From the NCBI GenBank assembly GCA_030549335.1, contig CM060187.1:54704203-54768202 (forward strand): a stretch of DNA of 64,000 nucleotides, read 5' to 3'. This stretch comes from Pontederia crassipes. Taxonomy: Eukaryota; Streptophyta; Magnoliopsida; Commelinales; Pontederiaceae. Every line of letters starts with the position of its first letter. Within the stretch, counting starts at the first letter, position 1. Shown piece after piece: positions 37,401-49,100 of the stretch. Below the pieces are notes generated by a model. It had not been told where the DNA came from and searched no databases. It saw only the letters and a program-made list of their open reading frames with translations. A program made the position numbers and the translations under genes.

Positions 37401-38680
37401 TGCAACAAGTATATATAAGAAAGCAAACCGTGTGGGGGTGCATGCATTGCTTCCAGACAACAGCTACATGGCATGTGGTGCTGGGGCTTCTGAGCAAGCT
37501 CTGTGTACCGTGTGTAGGGGTGCAGAAATGTCAAAGATCAACTAGTGTTCCCATATAAGTTCTTTGAGGACACAACTTTTGCATGCTCAGCTGTTTCCTC
37601 CCTTTGATAACCGAGTCGCACGTATTTTGACTTCATATGTATATCTAGTTGGTGGTCACTTGGGTCAAGTCGCTTTTGTACGTATATAATTTGTCGGTGG
37701 CCATTTGCAACTACATATATATAATTTGTCAGAATGCATCTATTGTTAAGGAATAACACGAGTTGAGATCATGGAATTAAATCTTGAGAAGTTTGCCTTT
37801 GCAATATGTGCCAGGATTTCTAGCACTCATTAATGTTGGCTGCGGCAGCTGCACAGATAAACCACTGATTCACTGATGCAACTATATCGTAGTGAAGAAC
37901 TACCAACCTATGGGTGGTGGAAAAAATGAAAATTCCATGGGTGGCAACTTGCAGCCTGCTGGCCTCCTTAACATCACATGGACAAATTAATAACATGAAC
38001 GTATAATTAAATCACGTTTGCGAACTCGATTGGAGATTAGAAATCAGGACAATTGACATGTATCTCCTCCCAAGATGAGACCTAAACAGCACCTCTTGCA
38101 GCTTCCTCCTCCTTTTATGACTTCCACGTCCATTTGACCCGGTTTTGTTCCATAGCAAATTTTCCGCATGACAGCTATCAATTTTAGATGCCTCATGGCC
38201 CACATATGCACGACCCCAGTCCCCATCCCCTTACTCCATATAGTCTCACGTTGACCTCCAATATATATCATACTGAGGAAGTACTTGGCTTCATTCGTTC
38301 ATTGGTCATGCTTATTAATTATATGATCTGTATCACACTTACCAAAAAAACTCGTATGATTGAATGAAAAGTGTATTTATTGAAAACATAAGAATCTTGA
38401 TGAATGATTAATCCAATTTACAAATAATCTAGTAGTTTAATATGGAAGATTATATTGTAAATGCATCCTAACCAGCCATATTAATTACTTAATTATTCCA
38501 ACAAGTTGATTGTTCTACTACGACCAACTTGAATGACTTATCCACATATCTAATGTTTAGGTCCATATACATCAACTGTTCTTAACTTGTCAATTTAAGC
38601 AGGCAACCTTTTTTTCCCAACATTCAAACTAGAAGACAATTCCAGCAAATTTCATAGACCACGAAGCCCTCCAAGGGCCA
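34500..38680. other. AT-rich intergenic DNA, no gene seen
   Basis: Frames near 37074-37534 and 38012-38271 have mixed composition but no domain or conserved pattern. A regulatory role for the last kilobase ahead of the second pectinesterase is possible but not visible. Confidence 0.4.
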
Positions 38681-38682
38681 CT

Positions 38683-38689
38683 TATAAAA
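38683..38689 (+). promoter_or_regulatory. TATA box of the second pectinesterase
   Basis: TATAAAA, 60 bp upstream of the chosen ATG. Transcription would start near 38715, which excludes the in-frame ATG at 38710. Confidence 0.75.
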
Positions 38690-38748
38690 CCCTGCCGCGG
38701 TCTTCCTTAATGGTGCACCGATTAACCAAAGAAGAGCCCTTAAACCCC

Positions 38749-40567
38749 ATGGCTCCCCGCAGCATTGCCTTCTGCCTACTACTTCTCTGCCTCTTCTTCA
38801 CCCCTTCCTTCTCCGACGTTCCTCCGACCGCACCCGTCAACTCGTCCACGGCTTGCAATGCCACGACCGACCCAAACTTTTGCCGGACAGTCCTCCCACC
38901 ACAGGGCTCCGGTAACCTCTACTACTACGGCCGCTTCTCCCTCGCCAAGTCCCTCTCCAACGCCCAAAAGTTCCTCAAGCTCATCAACAAATACCTCGCC
39001 CGCGGCTCGGCATTGTCGCCGGGCGCGATGCAAGCCCTGCAGGACTGCCAGCTGCTCTCAGGTCTCAACATAGACTTCCTGACGTCGGCGGCCGCAACGC
39101 TTAACTCCACGGACAACCTTCTCGACCCTCAGGCGGACAAGGTGCAGACCTTGCTCTCGGCTCTTCTGACCAACCAGCAGACTTGCGCCGATGGCTTGCA
39201 GGTCACAGCGTCGGCGTGGTCCGTAAACAATGGCCTCGCGACACCTAACATAAACTCCACTAAGCTCTACAGCGTCTCCCTCGCGCTGTTCAAGAAGGCC
39301 TGGGTGAGGAACAAGAAGGCCAAGTCTCATAAGGGCTTTACTCCCTCTAATCTCCCCAAGAGGAGTTTGTTGTTCCATGAGGCGGAGGTTGGACAAGATG
39401 GAAGCTTGCCTCTAAAGGTGCCGGACGGCAAGGCGGAGATTTACGAGAAATGGAGCGGTCGGAGGCTTCTACAGTCCACGAACACTGTCTTGGTAGCCAA
39501 CATGGTGACCGTGAGCAAAAACGGGAGCGGAAACTACAAAACCATAAGTGCGGCCGTGGACTCGGCGCCGAGTAACTTGGACGGGAGCACAGGATACTAC
39601 TTGATTTACGTCGACGCCGGCGTCTATGCAGAATACGTTGTGATCCCGAAGAACAAGAAATATCTAATGATGATTGGAAAAGGAATCAACCAGACGGTGG
39701 TCACAGGAAATCACAGTGTCGTCGATGGCTGGACGACCTTCAACTCGGCCACATTTGGTGAGTGATGAATACTGGCACATATATAGAAATGCATGAATTT
39801 GGATCACGCGCTGTTAATAACTGAAGTACATGTACGTACGTGTTCTAATCTTGGCTAGTAATTGTGCTGCTGCAGCTGTTGTTGGGCAAGGATTTGTCGC
39901 AGTCAACATGACGTTCCGCAACACGGCGGGAGCCGCGAAGCACCAAGCGGTCGCTGTCCGAAACGGCGCCGACCAATCCACCTTCTACAGGTGCAGCTTC
40001 GAGGGCTACCAGGACACGCTGTACACCCACTCCATGAGGCAATTCTACAGGGGTTGCGACGTGTACGGCACCGTGGACTACATCTTCGGCAACGCGGCTG
40101 TGGTGTTCCAAAGCTGCAATATCTACTCCCGCCTGCCCATGCACGGCCAGAGCAACACGATCACGGCCCAAGGGCGGACCGACCCGAACCAGAATACAGG
40201 CACGTCGATTCAGGGCTGCAACATCGTCGCAGCGGCCGACCTCGCGTCCGACTCCGGTTCAACGAAGACGTACCTCGGCAGGCCTTGGAAGCTGTACTCG
40301 AAGACGGTGATCATGCAGTCGTTCATCGGCGGCTTGGTGGATCCTTCGGGGTGGATGCCGTGGGACGGGACGTTCGCGCTAAGCACGCTGTACTACGCCG
40401 AGTACGGCAACACGGGACCAGGATCGAACACTGCCAATCGCGTCAGTTGGCCAGGCTACCATGTGATCGGCAGCAGCGACGCCGCAAACTACACCGTGAG
40501 CAGCTTCGTCCTCGGGGACAACTGGTTGCCTCAGACTGGAGTGCCCTACAACAGCGGTCTGCTCTGA
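38749..40567 (+). CDS. Type I pectinesterase with PMEI pro-region, 2 exons, 566 aa
   Basis: Exon 1 is 38749-39757 and exon 2 is 39876-40567; the intron is 118 nt, GT-AG, phase 1. The start lies in CCCCATGGC and opens a clear signal peptide (MAPRSIAFCLLLLCLFF). The PMEI pro-region spans about residues 30-190 with Cys in STACNATTDPNFC, LQDCQLL and NQQTCADGL. The canonical processing motif RRLL lies at 238-241. The catalytic domain has GSGNYKTISAAV, MTFRNTAGAAKHQAVAVRNG, GYQDTLY (Asp 383), VDYIFG (Asp 404) and LGRPWKLYSKTV. It de-esterifies homogalacturonan in the wall after release from its pro-region. All catalytic residues are present. Divergence from the gene at 22150 looks high, so a recent duplication is unlikely despite the shared intron site. 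Confidence 0.95.
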
Positions 40568-41947
40568 TCCTGTGCATGCATGGCTCCTATGTTCTCGATT
40601 GCAAGTTACAGCACAATTTTAGGATTCAAAGATAGATATGATTGGGGGTGCAATGACAAGTTTCTGCATGCCTATACGTTTTTTTTGTTATATCGAAATA
40701 AGGTGAAAATGTATTCATTAATCTACAGAAATCAATAACATAAACAATCAATTTGGTTGTCCTTCGATGAAAATTTGGCTTGTTTTTTTTAGTCGCGTTC
40801 TTTTGTAGACCACCAGTTCTTGTGGTTCAAATTTTTATCATATGTCATTTAAATTATTTCTTTGAAGATGTTGAACGAGGGATGATAACTAATATTAGGA
40901 TCAGATATAGGTTAATTATAACTTGCACTAATTGAAAAAGGAGTTCTAACTTCTAAGCTTCCCTGTTATTTAATTCGCAACTGTTGAACTCAAATTTTGG
41001 CTTATGAGTTATTATTTCCACATTAGCTTTCCCGATACAGATTGGTCAAAATAAAGTCAACGCTATAAAATTACCTTCACCAATGTATATCAAATAATGA
41101 AAACCATATCATAGAAAACGACCCCTTATATATGTACCTTATGGGTTATGCTTATGCCTACATTTGGTTAAAGACTATTTGTCTGAAAACATTATTTTGT
41201 TGCAGTCACTATATATTATGTAACAATTTCATCTTTTACTAATTAACTAAGTGCCCTCGAATTTATTTTTCGAAACTTGCATTTACTTTTATTTGTTCGG
41301 TAACAGTGTTTGCTTTATTTGTAAGTCTAAAAATCAAAATTGTGTCATTTATTAGATATCATTGTGTGAATGACATATTTGCTGTATCCCCCAACTTTTC
41401 CATTACGTATTTCTAGTTCTAGATACTGTGATTAGCCTGCCTAACATGTTCAACAATCCCTTTACCTTTTACGATCGTTATCGGATAATGTGTCGAGACC
41501 TAATTGAATTATTTGCCTTCCGTGTTCTGCTTGGTCAGATAATTAAGCCACTCTAATTCTCTCATCAACAATCAATTTTCATTCCTCAAGCCATTAACTG
41601 ACTGAAAGGTTGAAAAAGTAAAAATATTCGACCATGTTGAGTTGATTTTATAAAGAATGTTATTTTTTGGGGATTTTCAACAAGTTCGCAGAAGCGAGTA
41701 GTACTCTCATTTTTAGTTATTCATTTAATCCCAATTTTTGTCAGGAAAAGAAATAGTTTAGACGTTAATTAGATATGGAACCTAATAAACATGGAGTAAC
41801 TAAATAGCAGGCTATGTGTACATCATGATCACAGCAAATTCTGCAACGTTTGAGTCGATACATTTGACACATGCAAATTGTACAAAAATAAGCAGATAGG
41901 AAAGCGGTCTCAAACTTTATTCATGCATGCAACGATGTTGGAACAGA
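40568..41947. other. Region between the pectinesterase and the convergent PMEI gene
   Basis: AT-rich. It must hold the 3' UTRs of both genes, and nothing else is recognised. Confidence 0.5.
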
Positions 41948-42463
41948 TCAACGTAGAGTCCTGGCGATGGACACGGTGATGCTGCACAGAGTTCTGAAGT
42001 CCTTGTTCCTCTGGGTCAAGACGTTCTTGTGTTCGGGGACGTCGTGGCACTGCTGCTGGCAGTACTTGACGAACTCGAGCGCCGCGTTCACCCATCCGAC
42101 CACGTCGTTGTACTTCTTCTTGTCGAGGGCGCTGATGGCGTCGTCGAGCTCCTCCACGGCGTCGAGGTAGTCCTCCTTGCACACGGCGAGGCAGTCCTCC
42201 AGCCCCGAGTGGTCCGTCGTCTTGTCGTGGAGCTTGCCGATGAACTCCGCCGTGGCGGTGGCGTTCTTGGCTGCCAGCTTCAGCGCGATCTTGGCGAGGC
42301 CGTGTGCGTCGGCGTTCTTGCTCTTGGGGACGGCCCCCAGGGCCGCGACGCAGTAGTCGTAGTGCACCGTCGTTTGCTTGCAGGTGTCCTCGAGGACGCT
42401 GCCCGCGGCCACGGCCGCCAGGGCGAGGGAGAGGCAGAGCGGCAGGAGGAAGCGGCTCGTCAT
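41948..42463 (-). CDS. Pectinesterase/invertase inhibitor (PMEI domain), 171 aa
   Basis: One exon. A signal peptide (FLLPLCLSLALAAVAAG) precedes the PMEI fold of four helices. The four core Cys are visible in EDTCKQTTVHYDYC (first disulfide) and in LEDCLAV with YCQQQC (second). A late TLCSITVSIA closes the domain, as in the family. Such proteins act in the wall, forming 1:1 complexes with pectinesterases, or inhibit invertases. The sequence alone does not settle the target, but the convergent pectinesterase 1.4 kb away makes pectinesterase attractive. An in-frame ATG at 42490 would lengthen the N-terminus by 9 residues; 42463 gives the better signal peptide. A TATATATA lies at about 42551-42558 on the minus strand. 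Confidence 0.92.
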   Translation of the reverse strand: MTSRFLLPLCLSLALAAVAAGSVLEDTCKQTTVHYDYCVAALGAVPKSKNADAHGLAKIALKLAAKNATATAEFIGKLHDKTTDHSGLEDCLAVCKEDYLDAVEELDDAISALDKKKYNDVVGWVNAALEFVKYCQQQCHDVPEHKNVLTQRNKDFRTLCSITVSIARTLR

Positions 42464-42664
42464 CTTAATTCGACATATATACTCGATCACGTAGAAGAAG
42501 GCCGTGCGTGTGTCTTGTTAAGAAGGATGGCCGCAAGCAGTATCCCACGGTATATATATGCATGCATCAACGTTCGAAGGGCATGGCCGAGGAATGGTGC
42601 AGCGGATTTGACGACGAGGGCATGGATGAGAGCCAGGAGTACGTGCTTTCTTTAGGCCATAAAT

Positions 42665-43802
42665 AGATATCTAGGGATCAGACTTGGTCCTCTTAAATTA
42701 ACTAACTAATTAAGCTTACGGACGTGGTGATGGAAATTTGTACTCTTCGACAAAAAAAAAATTTTTTTGCCTTGTAAAATTTGGCAATGTACTCATATAT
42801 ATACTTATATTCGGTTGTAATTAAAAAGAATTAATTATTTAAAATTTCGATAGGAGAGAAATTATACACCAATTAATATATAAAAATTTAAGACCACATA
42901 AAATTTTATTAAATGAAAAAATATAAAAAAATATAAATCAGATTATTTTTGTTCAAACTCTTAAAAAGATATAAAAACATTTCCTTTATAAATGGAAAGA
43001 AACTCTGCATTAATTTTTTTAAAATAGGACACATATAAAAATAAATTAATTTTGAATCTCAAAAAATGAAAATATCTTTTATTTCGTATCTCGGAAATCA
43101 CATGAATTTCCAATTAAAATAATATTCAAAGCATTACTAAAACAATCAAACTTATATGAATTGGCACAACATCGGACGGATGTCGTGCTATTTTTTTATC
43201 AGCTCCCTTACGTACATTTACCATATTATTTGTTTATACAACTTTATATTACTAATTCGTTATTTTAGAGACGGATATACATGTTGAAAATAATAGTGCT
43301 CGCTAATTTAGTTGAAGTATGAATAAATTTCAAGCTCCAACTTTACTTTCTCCTTCAACCCAGTTATCGAACTTAACGTTTTTTTTTTCAATTTCCACAA
43401 TGACTTCTAATACATCACACATTTAGATTAAAAATTAACAAAAAAAACTAGGCAAGGAATTCTGCCTCTTTACTTCAAAAAAAAAAAAAAATCTCTTGCT
43501 AGGTGGTGGGGACAACCGCTGCCCCTCCATTGGAGGGCCGCTGCTGCTCCCTGCTTCACCTGAATTTTTATTTGAACAAAAAAAGAAGAGGAGAACAGTG
43601 CCGCCCCTCCATTGGGTGCCGCTGCCGCTCTCTCTTCAATTTCTTAATCGTTTTTATTTCTTTATGTATTTTCATTTTAATTATTTTTGCTTGTTTTAAT
43701 TAATAAGTTAGTTCATTTTAAGGTTGAATGATTTGTGGATCATAAACTAAAATGTAATTATAAAGTTGATTGAAAATTACTAAATTTTAAGATTGGCATT
43801 TT
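42665..43802. other. AT-rich intergenic DNA, no gene seen
   Basis: Contains a short repeated phrase around GCCCCTCCATTGG (near 43519 and 43603). No supported frame. Confidence 0.4.
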
Positions 43803-44101
43803 AATTAAGGGTGTCTTTAATGCCACTTCTCAAATCCTTAATGTCACTTCAAACTTTTTATTTTATTCTTTGTTTAGTTTTAATTTATCTTCTCTCACCT
43901 CTTTAATTCTACTTGTCACTTGTTCACTCAACTTTTTTTTTCTATTGTCTCTTTTCCGGATATTATATTTTAATTTTTCATGATAACAATATAATTCTAA
44001 TAGATATAATATGAGATAAATTTAAGAAAACTATAATTACATCATATATAATGCTCATAAGTATATGAAATAAACTGAAAACAAAGATAGTGAAAATGAA
44101 A

Positions 44102-44157
<56 letters not shown>

Positions 44158-44531
44158 AGAACGCGAAAGTTTTGCGTATGAGTGAACTTTTTCATAATTT
44201 TTATGAGCTATTTTTTCTTAATTTTGAAAACTTCTTTATATCTATATTACAATATAATATATTAATTTAATATATTTTCAATCTCATGTTGTAGAAAGTT
44301 GGTTGGGATTCTAGGAGATAGAAAAAGAGAGAAATACACAAAAAATACTAATATATTAAATTAATATAATGGGTGGAAGATGAAGATAATATTTAATGCT
44401 TAAAATAAAAAGGAGGTAGTATGAGAAAAAAATATCCTGGGTGAAAGATGAAGAGACAAGAGATTATTAATGATATTTAAAACTTACAATACAAATTGTT
44501 ACTTTCGAGTGACATTAAGCATCCTTTAACT
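43803..44531. mobile_element. Possible MITE with terminal inverted repeats
   Basis: AAGGGTGTCTTTAATGCCACT at the left pairs in inverse with AGTGACATTAAGCATCCTT at the right. The interior is AT-rich and non-coding, with (AT)n at 44106-44152. TTA/TAA-type flanks suggest PIF/Harbinger or a relative, but the target duplication is ambiguous in this AT-rich context. Confidence 0.55.
44106..44152. repeat. (AT)n microsatellite
   Basis: About 23 AT units. Confidence 0.95.
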
Positions 44532-44762
44532 AATTAACGTGGCAGAAACTCTAGAGACATCTCTTCTTGAGTGCACGTCAGGGCATGCAGCCAGCAATGC
44601 ATCGCCCCGTCCGGCAGCATGCCACGTCTCCTCCGCCCCTCTCCCCTTAGGAAGCCCCCTCGTCTTTTCTCTCTCATCAGACGTCTACACTCTTCGCTGA
44701 TCTCGCTCGTATTGTATAAAAATGCTGCCTTTGGGGCTCTGCGCATGCTGTTGCTTGGTACA

Positions 44763-44768
44763 TATATA
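44763..44768 (+). promoter_or_regulatory. Candidate TATA box
   Basis: TATATA, 71 bp ahead of the ATG at 44839. A second candidate, TATAAAAA, lies at 44715-44722. Confidence 0.45.
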
Positions 44769-44838
44769 GCGAGAGCCTACTGACAATAGTTGAAAAGCTT
44801 TGAGCAGTCCACGAGAAGAAGCCTCAAGGACTGAAACC

Positions 44839-45683
44839 ATGCAGCCTTCTGCAGTCGTCAGAGCCCTCCGCTTCCTGTCCGTGCCTGCAGGAGCTCGGCT
44901 CCGCCCGCTGTATCGTGCTCTCTCCACATCCTCCACTGCCGCCGGAGCGGGCGATACCGCCATCCACTCCGAAGACCCTCAGGTTCTTCTGTATGCTATG
45001 TGCTCCCTGCGCGCTTTCAAGTTGCAAGTTCTGATTCTTACTGCTAAAAATCGCGCATGTGTATGATGTCTCTTCAGGGAGACGATGCAGAGGAAGCAGC
45101 GAAGTCGGCGATGGCGGAAGAGAAGCAGCGAGCCGAGCACAAAGGCGAGCAAGATAGTAGCAAACCGCTTGATGCATTCGGAGAAAGGAGACCGCCGTTC
45201 GCTTCGTCTCCTAAGCTCGAGAGTCACGGGACGGCGCCGCCCACGGACCCTTCGTTCCAGCAGAAGCGCCGGTTTGCCCGCGCGGCCGCCGACCGCGGAG
45301 TCCTCGACGAGTTTACCTGCGTTGGGCCGGACGGGAGGCCTCTGGTCAGCGAGGGCGGCGCCGGATGGGAAGACAGTGAACTAGAACGGGACGACGACGA
45401 CGACAAGGAGTACTACGCGCACCACAAGGCGTCCCCGCTTTCGGAGATAGAGTTCGCGGACACGAGAAAGCCGATAAACCGAGCGACTGAAGGCCGCGCG
45501 GACGACGACGCGGGGAGAGGTGTGACGGTGAAGGACACCGTAGATGCATCGCTGGCGCGGGCGGAGTCCATGTTCAGGGAGCGGGCGGCGTCTGGGGTTC
45601 CTGACATGCCGCACTCGAAGGTCCTCGCAAGGATGCTCAAGGAGAGGGAGCGCCGTCTCCGTGGTTCGGCGCATGCTGCTTGA
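44839..45683 (+). CDS. Plant protein of unknown function with mitochondrial-type presequence, 249 aa
   Basis: Exon 1 is 44839-44982 and exon 2 is 45078-45683, with a 95-nt GT-AG intron at phase 0. The first 30 residues lack acidic residues and are rich in Arg, Ala and Ser (ALRFLSVP...RLRPLYRALSTSS), typical of mitochondrial or plastid import. The middle is hydrophilic and probably disordered. Conserved-looking blocks follow: SPLSEIEFADTRKPINRATEG, DASLARAESMFRERAASG and a basic C-terminus after PDMPHSKVLARML. I recall the ADTRKPI...RATDG pattern from uncharacterised plant proteins, and no biochemical role can be assigned. Its upstream neighbour is the PMEI gene, and it is convergent with PHS1. 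Confidence 0.75.
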
Positions 45684-46191
45684 TTGTGTTATTTGTTCCT
45701 TCTTTTTCTGTACTTGAACTCGTGGACGAGTTCTTTCCTTGGGTCACTTTGGTTTGCGAGGAAGCTCAAGGTTTAGTTGTGCTCATCAGTTATCACTACA
45801 ATAAAATTTTGAGAAATTAATCTGTCACATGGAGAAAGAAAAACGCATCCAAGAATAAATTGCGGCATTTTGACGAGATAATTATCTTCCAGAGGTGCAT
45901 GCAACACTACTGAAATCAAGATAAACATAGTTAGTTCCGAATCTGTGAGACCTCCCTGGCTCTCTATGGACTAAAAGTTCGTAGTTTTTGCAGCACTATT
46001 TATGATCATTATTTCAAATCATCAATGTACACACCTAACTGGTAAGGGGAATATGGAAGACACAACGGGTTGAAAAAATGATGCTCTGCAAAAATTCATG
46101 GACAAGGACTTATTCCCCGATCGCACGCCACGAATAATGTTGGCTAAGTATTAAGATTGCTGTAAAGAATCCGACCGAAAGTTATTTGTCG
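45684..46191. other. 3' flanks of two convergent genes
   Basis: Must contain both 3' UTRs. The phrase CACTACAATAAAA (45794) resembles a CACTA end but has no partner. Confidence 0.5.
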
Positions 46192-49100
46192 TTAAAATCC
46201 ATCGACGAATGATTGGGAATCCATGTGGGTCGGACTGACGCTGCATGCACGAGTGACCCGAGAAATTTTGAGAGCCTCCAATGCCTTCTGTATCTCCATG
46301 GTCGTTGCGCTGTCAACGCTCCCTGAAGATAATCTTTTGTGGAACTTCTGAAGGTGGAGCTTAAGTGAGCTTGTACTTAGTCCTGCATTCTTACCACAAA
46401 CCGGACACACCTTCATGACAGGTTTCTTATGCTGCCAGTCCATTGAAGTTTGCCCATGTATGCGCCTGTCGAGATCCAGCAGGGCTTTTGCGAAGCCGTC
46501 GTTCGGTTGGGCTCGTCGGTGAACCTTCTTCAGCATGTTCCATGCTTCGGATAATGTGTGCCTCCTGTAGGGAGAAAAGTACGTGTGTTGAAAAAATCCC
46601 AGATCATAATAAAATGGAGGCCAGTCAATGGTGGTCTGATTATTTCTCACTTTCTTAGCATCAAATAAGCGAGAACGACCGTAGCACTGCGGCTTTTTCC
46701 TTCAAAACAGTGGACTAATACTTTCCCTCCTAAATTCTCAACATAATCTATGAAGTCAAGAGCTTCCTCAAAGATGTTGCTGATGTCTGCATCCTCATCA
46801 TCGCTTATCTGTGAGCAACGCATGAACTTGTAATTTGGAAATATTAAAGCAGCAAACGTATATAAGAAATCATATAACTACTGCAGGATAAAAGGTTGAT
46901 CATATTATGTATCTATTGCTGGGCAGTCGGGAAAGAAACTCCAAAATCAGGGCGAGTAAAGCTAGATTTACAGAACCTATCACTAGAAAAATCATGCACC
47001 ATTAAAGCTCACTATTATCCCTAAACAAGTGTGCATTCTTTTTTATATTATGGAAAGGTTAAGAATCTTACTGAAAAGTTCTTGTACTCAAAAAGGTCAG
47101 GATATTGAGAATCTGACTGTCCAATCTCATTCGAACACAAACAGAGTATATGTGTGATGCCTAAGTGTTGAAGGGTGTACACGGACCTTGCAGCCAAAGC
47201 TCCACCGATGAATAGATTATTTGCAACAAGAGATGGCCGCTCCGTGTTTGCAGCATCAGAAATCAAAGCAATCCTTTCAAGAATATGTTCAAGCCGAACC
47301 TGGAAGACAATACAGAGCCAGTTATTTACTTGGGATCAGGGAGCTTGCAAGTTAAGCAGGTTGTTACCTTCAACTCATAAGCATCAACGACAATGTTACT
47401 ATCATTCCCCTCAAAAAATCCTGGATTGAATTTGTTTTCCTGGCAATATTTAACCACATCTGCACGAAGTAATTCATTCCACTGTTCAATCTCCTTCTGG
47501 AGATCAGGGTCAATCTGTAATCATATTCGTAAAGTGTCAGAAAACCATTAACCATGTGCTGGATATCAATATACAGCGCAAGGCCTAAGGAAATGGTTCC
47601 ATTAAATGTATCCATGTCTTGAGTAAAAAGATCAGTAAAGTTTCTCTAGAAAAAAAAACTTGACCTTAAACCTTTTCTTTATTTGCATTGAAAATCCTTA
47701 TTTAAGAGAGCACAATGTTGATTTCATAGTTTTATTTCGCCATTCTCGACTTTTCTTATCATGCCTTTTTCTTCTGAAGTTATCAATTCTGTAAATGTAC
47801 CCCCCTACTTCGATAAAATATCTTAATGCTCTGACCTTGGCAAACTTATTGAAATCACGGAGCTTCATTGTCAGTCGCAGGCTACGAGGATGATCTCCAC
47901 TTCCTTTGAAGTACCTGCCGTTCCAATTTTCTCGGGAAATGGGAGAAGCAGATTCAGAACTTCCTCGAGAACCTGGAGGTGAAGACCTTGGAGTACATTT
48001 TTGAACTTCAGAATCGGCTAAATCCGAATGTGCTTCTTTCAGACCAAAATGCTTAGATGATATGGGGGTGCTGAAACCAAGTCCAGTTGATGATCCTGAG
48101 TTGCAAGAATCATCCCTATCAGACTCTACAGAGTTTCTGGAAATTATTGACAGAAAAACTCTCAGAAGTCCATCCAATTTTTGGTAGAGTGTAAGAAGAA
48201 ATAAATGGAAACTTTGAAGGTCTCTTAAAGCTGCACGAAATCCACTCCGAAATTCATGAACAATGGCTGCCATTTCCGTATCATTGACGAAACATGTATC
48301 AAATAGTTCAGATTCTCCAGGTCCAGGATAACCCAATTTCCCTGCAGATATTTCATATAAAAGGTTGGCAGAATATTCAGCACTATTAAGTAACAATTCC
48401 ACAAGCCTTGGGTATCGTTCATGATCTTTTGTACGTTTTCCTGCAGGTGGTCTTCGAGGAACCCCAGAGTCAATAGCCACAACATGAAAATCAATGCAAT
48501 TGGATTTGCCAAGTACTACATCCTCTTGAAATCTTTGGTCGTCTTCAGTAAAAAATTCAGGGTTATGTAGATTAAGTCTTCCATGAGCTGAATTTGATCT
48601 TTTCTCCTTCTGAAGAAACTTAGTCACTAGTGGTCTACTGATTTCAGAAGCTGAAGTGGTCTCGTTCCATAGATTCCGGTCTGCAGAACTCAGCTTATCT
48701 GTTAACAAGAGATTTGCATAATTCCCACGCCATCCAAGTTGTTGACAAGGGAGTCTATCCTCATTTCTAAGGATAAGGTCCAACACTAAAACTCTGCCAA
48801 GTGCTGCTGCAGCCTTTGCAGCTGCTTCCTTCGTCTGAAATGCTTTTGAGCTCTCGAGTAAAGGTGAACCATGTACATAACTGCAACATCAAAAATAGGA
48901 TGAAGACCAACCTTGACAGCAGGGAAAATATAAAAGGTACAAATCGATGTTCATACTTCATTAGGAAAAGGCATCTACTCAATTCAAGAGCTTCTAATAA
49001 TTCTGAGCAAGTTAGTTCACCCACTTCATCCCCAGAAGTTGCTGCCCCATCTCGTGCTTTTTCTGTAGCGTCTTTAATCTGGTGCCACTCAATGCTGGAA

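Noticed and set aside
45794-45806. CACTACAATAAAA as a CACTA element end
   Set aside because: No inverse partner or 3-bp duplication was found; the same phrase at 55596 also lacks a partner.
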